Origin: an uncultured Gammaproteobacteria bacterium | GTDB taxonomy: Bacteria > Pseudomonadota > Gammaproteobacteria > Acidiferrobacterales > CAJVXG01 | Direction of reading: 5' to 3' | DNA length: 6,321 nucleotides | Assembly (NCBI GenBank): GCA_913009215.1 | Contig: CAJVXG010000093.1 | Location: forward strand, 1 to 6,321 | Part shown: piece by piece, positions 1-4,843 of the stretch | Position numbering within the stretch: position 1 is the stretch's first letter | Layout: each line of letters begins with the position of its first letter | The notes under the pieces: generated by a model | Told to the model about the DNA's origin: nothing | The model's database searches: none | What the model saw: only the letters and a program-made list of their open reading frames with translations | Position numbers and translations under genes: made by a program

Positions 1-258
1 GCCGCCATGCCACACCGGGCCAACCGTATGGATGATGTATTTGGCCTGTAATTGAAAGCCCGGGGTGATACGCGCCTCGCCGGTGGGGCAGTCGCCAAGG
101 GTGCGGCAATAGTTTAATAATTCAGGACCGGCGGCACGGTGGATGGCGCCGTCCACCCCGCCGCCACCGAGCAGCGATTCATTGGCGGCATTGACAATGG
201 CCTCTACGGCCAGGGTAGTGATATCGGCGGTAATGACGGAGATGGTACCGTCGGCCAT
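1..258 (-). CDS. Macrodomain protein, O-acetyl-ADP-ribose deacetylase-like (YmdB/MacroD type), 3' end outside window
   Basis: The frame from the ATG at 256-258 stays open to the window edge and gives 86 residues, about half of the usual length of 170-180. It reads as the N-terminal half of a MacroD/YmdB-type macrodomain: D12 in the first conserved Asp position, the NAAN signature (residues 23-26), the glycine loop GGGGVDGAIH (31-40), then CPTGEA (57-62) and HTVGPVWHGG (77-86). In this family the second Asn of NAAN (N26) and the loop Asp (D36) are the residues tied to hydrolysis of O-acetyl-ADP-ribose or removal of ADP-ribose from proteins in the cytosol. The start lies 3 bases after the stop of the upstream FecR-like gene and I see no strong ribosome binding site of its own, so translational coupling is likely. 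The family is clear. The exact substrate and strict orthology to YmdB are inferred. Confidence 0.93.
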   Translation of the reverse strand, partial: MADGTISVITADITTLAVEAIVNAANESLLGGGGVDGAIHRAAGPELLNYCRTLGDCPTGEARITPGFQLQAKYIIHTVGPVWHGG

Positions 259-261
259 CGG

Positions 262-1464
262 TTATCGCTTGATATAGTCCGGCGAGATAGAATAGCCTGG
301 CTCATAAGTCTTGCGCTTTTTGACCGGGCGTTTCTTTTTATAAACCTTTTTCTTGTGCTTCTTCCTGTAAAGATCATGAACTGACTTGGTGCTAAAGCGT
401 TCTTTCGGACGACCCTCATCCGGATAACCTCCACCGGGATAAGCTCTGCCCGGTCGTGGCCCATATGCATCCGGGCGACGGTCATCCCAGGACTTGTCCC
501 TTCGGTCATCCCAGGACTTGTCCCTTCGGCCATCCCAGGACTTGTCCCTTCGGCGGTCCCAGTCCTTTCTACCATCACCCCAGTCTTTCCTGCCTGGATC
601 GTCGGCACCGGGACCACGGAAACGATGGTCATCGAAGCGACGCCTGAAATGGTTCTGCATATACGGGTGGCGCCTGATCAGGATATCCACGTCGGTCGGC
701 TCCACCCTGCGCTGAAATGTCGGCTGCACGAAGCGGCGTTCCAGTTCACGAGCGCGGTGTAACATACGATTGTAGCGATGAAAGGATTTTGGAATACGTT
801 TTGTAAAGTAGGCGGGCACCTTGTAAGTATACTCAAAATCACGGCCGCGCCGCCGGTTAACAAACTGGCCACTGACTACATCGCGTCCTGTAACCGTTTC
901 ATTTGAGCCATAGCTGCGCTCCACACGAACCCTGCCCTCTTGCAGAAGCAACGCACTTTGCTCGTTACCGGAGTGGATAATGCCCTCGGTTCCGCGTACC
1001 CCGACCATCATCACCGGGGTATTAAAATTATAGGAGGCCTTCTTCTGTAGCTTGGCAACGGCAAAGCGTACCCAGCCGGACAAGACATTGATCATCGCAC
1101 CGATGACTTTTTTCTTGCCGTCGATCTTGTATTCCGATAGCACGACACGGCTGTTGTCACCCAATCGCAGGATGGTGCCATCGACCATATCCATTTGCAG
1201 CGAGGCATCTTTGCCGGTGATGATGATATCTTTAATGTACACACTAACACCGGTACTCACCGCGTAGTAACTATTCTTGCGGATCATATTGACCTCGCCG
1301 CCAAGCTGGGTGACGACACCGACAGGTTGGCTGTCGTCGTTTTCTACAACCGGGGTCAGGACAAAACGCAACAACAGGGCGGCGCCCAACAACAGGACGA
1401 CAAACAACAACAGGCGCCACAAAATGGCGCCGGTACAATTGTTGTTGAAGTTGCCTGTATTCAT
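262..1464 (-). CDS. FecR-domain protein, membrane-anchored, with basic W/D/R-repeat tail (downstream copy)
   Basis: 400 residues. A membrane helix (about 14-36) follows a cytoplasmic stub of about 13 residues. A FecR domain follows (about 48-190), with the hallmark DASLQMDMVDGTILRLG (87-102) and the VGVRGTEG segment (154-161). A second conserved module comes next (about 222-285, including RRHPYMQ at 264-270). The tail holds three RRDKSWD units (305-326), a lysine-rich stretch (368-385) and the ending SPDYIKR. The stub is too short to be the anti-sigma domain of true FecR sensors, and no sigma factor or TonB receptor gene is adjacent here, so iron-citrate-type signalling is unlikely. An envelope structural or polyanion-binding role is only a guess. 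The start at 1464 is chosen because it aligns with the paralogue's start (MNTG versus MKTG). In-frame ATGs at 1500 and 1497, behind a GAGGG, would add 12 or 11 residues. Confidence 0.9.
   Translation of the reverse strand: MNTGNFNNNCTGAILWRLLLFVVLLLGAALLLRFVLTPVVENDDSQPVGVVTQLGGEVNMIRKNSYYAVSTGVSVYIKDIIITGKDASLQMDMVDGTILRLGDNSRVVLSEYKIDGKKKVIGAMINVLSGWVRFAVAKLQKKASYNFNTPVMMVGVRGTEGIIHSGNEQSALLLQEGRVRVERSYGSNETVTGRDVVSGQFVNRRRGRDFEYTYKVPAYFTKRIPKSFHRYNRMLHRARELERRFVQPTFQRRVEPTDVDILIRRHPYMQNHFRRRFDDHRFRGPGADDPGRKDWGDGRKDWDRRRDKSWDGRRDKSWDDRRDKSWDDRRPDAYGPRPGRAYPGGGYPDEGRPKERFSTKSVHDLYRKKHKKKVYKKKRPVKKRKTYEPGYSISPDYIKR
481..552 (-). repeat. Three tandem 24-bp units inside the FecR-like tail
   Basis: Copies lie at 481-504, 505-528 and 529-552. 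The first two are identical and the third differs at one base. A degenerate fourth copy follows from about 553. Each unit encodes eight residues, DDRRDKSW in phase, so gain or loss of a unit keeps the reading frame. The near identity at DNA level points to recent slippage expansion. Confidence 0.93.
1001..1230 (-). repeat. Duplicated FecR core, copy 1 (partner 2424-2653)
   Basis: This block matches 2424-2653 without gaps, with about 21 mismatches in 230 bases by hand count (about 91% identity). Most changes are silent or conservative. It encodes the heart of the FecR domain. Outside this core the two genes diverge quickly, which suggests strong constraint or gene conversion on the core only. 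Confidence 0.9.
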
Positions 1465-1558
1465 GTTGCTACCCGATTTTGCAGTACAAGGCGGCATCAT
1501 AGCACCCTCGTCTACTCTAAAAATAGTCGAAGGAGGTTACCGCCTGCCATAGTTCGGG
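1465..1558 (-). promoter_or_regulatory. Leader of the downstream FecR-like gene, related to the leader of the upstream copy
   Basis: The 94 bases between the two FecR-like genes carry, on the minus strand, GACTATTTTTA (1518-1528) followed by a GTAG-type stretch. The same 11 bases occur upstream of the other copy (2919-2929). The distance to the chosen start is almost equal, 55 versus 54 bases. A GGGT-type Shine-Dalgarno precedes both starts. The duplication therefore included the leader. I could not identify a convincing -35/-10 pair. The function of the shared element, whether promoter part or operator half-site, is inferred. Confidence 0.5.
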
Positions 1559-2866
1559 TTATCGTTTGATGTACGTGGGCGAGGTATACGTCGGCTTAAT
1601 AAACGTTGTCGGTGTTTTTGTCGTATCGGTTTTAATAACCGTATCTTTACTAAGCGTCGGTTGTGTCGCGCCGGCTCTTGTTGTTGGCTTGATGGTGGCT
1701 GGTATCGGCCGGCGCAAGCCTGTAGCAGGCTTGTACACGCCCGTGGGGTAGCGCTTAACCGGGTAGCGTGTTACTGGATAGCGTTTTGTGGGATAGCGCA
1801 TGCCAGTACGCGGTCCGAACTGCATCGGGCGCCTGAACCCGCCGGGGCGCGTACCTGGGCCCATACGACGCCCTGGCCTAAACTTGCCGGGGCTGCGTCC
1901 ACCTGGACCTATTCGCCTGCCCGGACTAAATTTTTCGGGGCGACGTCCGCCCGGTCCCATCCTGCCCGGACCCTTTCTTACCGGACCCATTCGCCTACCC
2001 GGACCCAGTCGTCTTGGGCCAGCGGCGCCCGGACCACGGCGGAACCGGTAACCCTTGAAGCGTCGCTTGAAGCGTTGCTGCATATACGGGTGGCGTTTTA
2101 TCAGGCCATCCACATCGCGCTGCCTCACCCGGCGCAAAAATCTCGGGCGTACATTACGGCGTTGCAACAATTGGGCCCGACGCACCATACGGACACGGTA
2201 CTGAAACGAGCGCGGGATACGTCGCCTGAATGAATCCGGCGCTTTGAAGGCGTGACGGAAGGCGCGACCGCGTTGGCGGTTAATATATTGACCGCCGCGG
2301 ACATCACGTCCTTTCACACTATCCTTGGAGCCATAGCTACCCTGCACCCGGACATAGCCCTCTTGCAGAAACAGGCCACTCTCTTCGTTGCCGGCACGGA
2401 CGATGCCCTCGGTACCGCGCACACCGACCATCATGACCGGGGTATTAAAGTTATAGGAGGCCTTCTTCTGCAGCTTGGAGACGGCAAAACGCACCCAGCC
2501 GGACAAGATATTGACCAGCGCACCGACGACCTTTTTCTTGCCATCGATCTTGTAGTCCGATAACACCACACGGCTGTCGTCACCCAATCGCAGGATAGTG
2601 CCATCGACCATATCCATTTGCAGCGAGGCGTCTTTACCGGTGATGATGATGTCCTGCTCGTGTAAATTAACACCAACACTAACGACGTAATAACGGTCGT
2701 TGCGAATGATATTAACCGCGCCACTAAACTGGGTGACGACACCGACAGCCTTGCTGTCGCTACTCTCTCCCGGGGTCAGGGCGACACAGAACAACAGGGC
2801 GACACAGAACAACAGGCGCCATAAAATCGTGCCTATACGACTGCTATGTAGTTTTCCCGTCTTCAT
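1559..2866 (-). CDS. FecR-domain protein, membrane-anchored, with basic G/P/R-rich tail (upstream copy)
   Basis: 435 residues. A membrane helix or uncleaved signal lies at about 11-30. A FecR domain follows (about 41-185), with DASLQMDMVDGTILRLG (79-95) and VGVRGTEG (147-154). The conserved basic module (about 213-280) contains KRHPYMQ (258-264). The tail then has GPGRR/GPGRM-like units (about 280-350), four RYP units at a 5-residue period (357-374), a Thr/Lys/Pro stretch and the ending SPTYIKR. The start at 2866 has a good Shine-Dalgarno, AGGGTG, five bases upstream. This gene is paralogous to the next gene downstream, with the FecR core almost identical but the tail repeats unrelated. With only about 10 residues before the helix there is no cytoplasmic anti-sigma domain. 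It likely sits in the membrane with the basic tail outside. The function is not known to me. Confidence 0.92.
   Translation of the reverse strand: MKTGKLHSSRIGTILWRLLFCVALLFCVALTPGESSDSKAVGVVTQFSGAVNIIRNDRYYVVSVGVNLHEQDIIITGKDASLQMDMVDGTILRLGDDSRVVLSDYKIDGKKKVVGALVNILSGWVRFAVSKLQKKASYNFNTPVMMVGVRGTEGIVRAGNEESGLFLQEGYVRVQGSYGSKDSVKGRDVRGGQYINRQRGRAFRHAFKAPDSFRRRIPRSFQYRVRMVRRAQLLQRRNVRPRFLRRVRQRDVDGLIKRHPYMQQRFKRRFKGYRFRRGPGAAGPRRLGPGRRMGPVRKGPGRMGPGGRRPEKFSPGRRIGPGGRSPGKFRPGRRMGPGTRPGGFRRPMQFGPRTGMRYPTKRYPVTRYPVKRYPTGVYKPATGLRRPIPATIKPTTRAGATQPTLSKDTVIKTDTTKTPTTFIKPTYTSPTYIKR
1742..2035 (-). repeat. Low-complexity repeat tract encoding GPGRR-like and RYP units
   Basis: From 2035 down to about 1817 the frame encodes imperfect GPGRR[M/L/I]GP-type units. 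From about 1798 to 1742 it encodes four RYP units. On the plus strand the latter appear as GG(G/A)TAGCG starting at 1746, 1761, 1776 and 1791, an exact 15-bp period. Both periods are multiples of three, so the repeats can expand or contract in frame. They share no sequence with the 24-bp units of the paralogous gene. Confidence 0.85.
2424..2653 (-). repeat. Duplicated FecR core, copy 2 (partner 1001-1230)
   Basis: This is the ungapped partner of 1001-1230 at a constant offset of 1423 bases. It encodes the FecR core of the upstream paralogue. Confidence 0.9.
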
Positions 2867-2921
2867 GTGCTCACCCTGTTTGCTGTATATAACGCATCAC
2901 GAGTTTTTTCGCCTACCTTAA

Positions 2922-2944
2922 AAATAGTCTTAAAATGACTATTT
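2922..2944. promoter_or_regulatory. AT-rich perfect dyad upstream of the FecR-like pair
   Basis: AAATAGTC (2922-2929) and GACTATTT (2937-2944) form a perfect 8-bp inverted repeat around a 7-base spacer. It lies 55-78 bases upstream of the FecR-like start at 2866 and about 35 bases beyond the end of the sspB remnant. The arm nearest the gene is repeated in the leader of the second FecR copy, but the far arm is not. It could be an operator for a dimeric regulator. A weak AT-rich terminator is also possible, because on the minus strand the second arm runs into extra T residues, but the stem has only two G-C pairs. Confidence 0.45.
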
Positions 2945-2978
2945 CCTATTATGTAGTCGTAATCGGCTTAACGGTGGT

Positions 2979-3346
2979 TCAGAAGCAATGTGTGACCTGG
3001 ATCACTATTTTGCCAGTCGTAGGGGTTGGTGCAGGCGCATCATCCGGGTCGGATGGGGTTGATCGTCACCGATGGTGCCGAAATACCAGTCCCTGGTCAT
3101 TTTCCGTTGCAAAAAACCGTTAATACCGCCTCACAGGGTATCTCAAGCCGGTGGCTTTGTCCCGAAAAACGTAACGTTGTGGTCAACAGGGCCTCGCCGC
3201 CGCATATCTGCCGGGTTACGGCACACACAGCGTGCCTAATCCGACCTGCATTGATTATGAAACTGCTTAAGTAAGCGCCATTCGTGTCAGGTCCCGATCC
3301 ACGGGCCATTTTACGGCCTGGATCAGGTGGACCTCAATGGGACCAT
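2979..3346 (-). pseudogene. sspB: Degraded sspB (ClpXP adaptor), fragments spread over reading frames
   Basis: No intact frame exists, yet SspB landmarks occur in order. An ATG sits at 3344-3346, but its frame closes after seven codons. At 3329-3270, HLIQAVKWPVDRDLT resembles the SspB N-terminus (LLRAFYEWLLDNQLT in E. coli) with one residue missing, then meets TAA at 3267-3269. At 3276-3100, in another frame, FIIN, then LRFSGQSHRLEIPCEAVLTV and a final NG match the SMN-like peptide-binding core (ARFGG...VPLAAVLAIYARENG), ending at TGA 3097-3099. At 3095-2979, back in the first frame, QGLVF, an in-frame TGA (3066-3068) and an acidic/proline linker SDPDDAPAPTPTTGK match the SspB tail. The part between DLT and the core is shortened. 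Intact SspB delivers ssrA-tagged proteins to ClpXP. Position directly after sspA supports the identity. Several independent lesions argue against a single sequencing error. Confidence 0.75.
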
Positions 3347-3353
3347 CAACGGC

Positions 3354-3977
3354 CTAGTTCATCTCCATTTCGGCATCGGTCAGGCTTTGCTTGAACGATT
3401 CCCGGGCAAAGACACGTTCGGCATACTCCAGTATCGGCCTCGCCTGTCGTGGCAGACTAATGCCATAATAGTCCAGGCGCCACAAGATGGCCGCCAGGAA
3501 ACAGTCCACCAGCGAGAAATCATCGCCCAGCATATAGGGCTGCTCCTTGAATATCGGCGAAATGACGGTCATACCGTCGCGGATGATATTGCGGGCCTTG
3601 TTGGCCGCACGTTTGTCATCACCGGTGATGGTCGGGATCAAACTGAACCAGTCCTTGTCAAAACGCAGCAACATCAGACGGACGCGGGCGCGCGATACCG
3701 GGTCTACCGGCATCAAAGGTGGATGCGGCAGCCGCTCATCCAGGTATTCGCAGATAATACGGGACTCGTATAACACCAGGTCACGATCGACGAAGGTCGG
3801 CACCTGATTGTATGGGTTCAGGTCCGCCAGCTCTCTCGGCATTTTGCCAGTCTCGACCTGGTGTACCTTGCATTCGGCGTCTTTTTCATTAATGACGATG
3901 CGGGTGCGATGACTGAACGGATCCGTAGTACCGGAATACAGGGTCATAATGGGTTTGCGGTTTGTCGATGATGCCAT
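3354..3977 (-). CDS. sspA: Stringent starvation protein A, GST-fold RNA polymerase-associated regulator
   Basis: 207 residues, the usual SspA length. The N-terminal thioredoxin-like GST domain (about 10-85) has NQVPTFVD with the cis-proline loop (57-64) and ESRIICEYLDE (71-81). The C-terminal helical GST domain follows (about 95-205), with DDFSLVDCFLAAILWRL (152-168). The surface motif PHP falls at 84-86, the same numbering as in E. coli SspA, where this pocket is needed for transcription activation. The family lacks glutathione transferase activity and binds RNA polymerase during stationary-phase and stress responses. A GGAGAG Shine-Dalgarno lies 7-8 bases before the ATG. The gene follows petC after a terminator, in the common petABC-sspAB order, and its normal partner sspB is eroded just downstream. 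Confidence 0.96.
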   Translation of the reverse strand: MASSTNRKPIMTLYSGTTDPFSHRTRIVINEKDAECKVHQVETGKMPRELADLNPYNQVPTFVDRDLVLYESRIICEYLDERLPHPPLMPVDPVSRARVRLMLLRFDKDWFSLIPTITGDDKRAANKARNIIRDGMTVISPIFKEQPYMLGDDFSLVDCFLAAILWRLDYYGISLPRQARPILEYAERVFARESFKQSLTDAEMEMN

Positions 3978-4004
3978 AAATTACTCTCCAGTTTCTGTTC
4001 GGCC

Positions 4005-4035
4005 ATAAAAATAAGGAGGCCGAAACCCCCTTATT
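4005..4035 (-). terminator. Intrinsic terminator after petC
   Basis: The arms 4026-4035 and 4010-4019 form a 10-bp stem with one mismatch and a six-base loop. On the minus strand the stem is AATAAGGGGG/CCTCCTTATT and is followed by further T residues. It lies 26-51 bases past the petC stop and ends about 27 bases before the sspA start, so it should close or attenuate petABC transcription. Confidence 0.8.
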
Positions 4036-4060
4036 CTAACCTGTCTGTCAATAGCCCTTA

Positions 4061-4843
4061 TTAGTGGTCTATATCTCGCCAGAAATTCTTCTTCAACAGA
4101 TAGGCCACAAACAGAAAAATGAACAGAAAGACCATGACACCAGCACCAATCCTGTAGCGCACCAACCTGGCCGGATCGCCAAGATAGACCATGAAATTGG
4201 TCAGATCGCGCATGGCGGCATTGAATTCTTCCTTGTTCATGGTACCGGGCCTGGCGATCTCGAAATGGTCAAATACCTTGATGGTGCCTTCGACCATAGT
4301 CGTTTTGCCGTCCTTGTTTTTCTTGTGCACCATTGCCTTCTTGTCCTTGTAGACAATACGCTGGTGGCCCTGCCACTCGTACAATACGTGCGGCATACTG
4401 ACGTTCTCGAAGACGATGTTGTTCCAGCCGCTGGGTGATTTGTTGTCGCGGTAGAAACTGCGCAGATAGGTGTAGATCCATTCCGGCTTACGGTAACGCG
4501 TGGCCAGCGTCAGGTCCGGAGGGGCGACCCCAAACCATTCTGTGGCGTCTTCCACCGGCATGGTGGCCTTCATCAGGCTGCCAACCTTGTCGGTAGTGAA
4601 CATCAGGTTCTTTTTCATAATGTCGTCACCGATATCCAGATCCCTGGCGATACGGTTGTAACGCATATGTTTGGCGCTGTGGCAGGACAGGCAATAGTTG
4701 ATAAAGGTATGCGCTCCACGTCGCAGTGACGCCTTGTCGCCCAAATCGATATTGACCGAATCCAGCCTGGCATGGTTACCGCCAGAGGCCCAGACACTCG
4801 CGGGGACAAGAACAAGTAAACAAAACAATATGCTCTTTCTCAT
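4061..4843 (-). CDS. petC: Ubiquinol-cytochrome c reductase, cytochrome c1 subunit
   Basis: 260 residues, within the family range. A Sec signal peptide occupies about 1-19, with probable cleavage after ASVWA. The single c-type haem site is CLSCH (51-55). APPDLTLATRYR (108-119) is a typical cytochrome c1 segment. M150 in SMPHVL is the expected sixth iron ligand. One C-terminal membrane anchor (about 233-250) precedes a short basic cytoplasmic end. The mature domain lies in the periplasm, taking electrons from the Rieske protein and passing them to soluble cytochrome c. The ATG overlaps the petB stop by four bases (ATGA) and has an AGAGGG Shine-Dalgarno inside petB, so the two are translationally coupled. 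It is the last gene before the terminator at 4005-4035. Confidence 0.97.
   Translation of the reverse strand: MRKSILFCLLVLVPASVWASGGNHARLDSVNIDLGDKASLRRGAHTFINYCLSCHSAKHMRYNRIARDLDIGDDIMKKNLMFTTDKVGSLMKATMPVEDATEWFGVAPPDLTLATRYRKPEWIYTYLRSFYRDNKSPSGWNNIVFENVSMPHVLYEWQGHQRIVYKDKKAMVHKKNKDGKTTMVEGTIKVFDHFEIARPGTMNKEEFNAAMRDLTNFMVYLGDPARLVRYRIGAGVMVFLFIFLFVAYLLKKNFWRDIDH

Noticed and set aside
481..552. CRISPR-like array
   Set aside because: The units are directly abutting without spacers and lie in frame inside a coding region.
204..632. Minus-strand 142-codon frame with repeated EGTSPGMT units
   Set aside because: It is the 24-bp repeat read in an alternative frame across the end of the FecR-like gene and the macrodomain start. 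The FecR frame is supported by the paralogue.
1465..1500. Upstream ATGs at 1500 and 1497 as the start of the downstream FecR-like gene
   Set aside because: A GAGGG precedes them, but the added 11-12 residues have no counterpart in the paralogue, whose start aligns with the ATG at 1464. Kept only as an alternative.
1661..2233. Plus-strand 190-codon open frame opposite the upstream FecR-like gene
   Set aside because: It is antisense to a GC-rich repeat tract, has low-complexity composition and no recognisable family, and the minus-strand frame has homology to its paralogue.
262..2866. A FecIRA-type iron-citrate signalling system
   Set aside because: There is no sigma factor or TonB receptor gene in the window, and both proteins lack the cytoplasmic anti-sigma domain before the membrane helix.
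2886..2891. TATATA (minus strand) as a -10 box for the FecR-like gene
   Set aside because: No acceptable -35 lies 16-18 bases upstream (AGGCGA or TAGGCG), and the element is not kept in the second copy's leader.
3026..3274. Plus-strand small open frames (also 2935-3123) in the region after sspA
   Set aside because: They lie opposite the sspB remnant, have no start signal I trust and no family resemblance.
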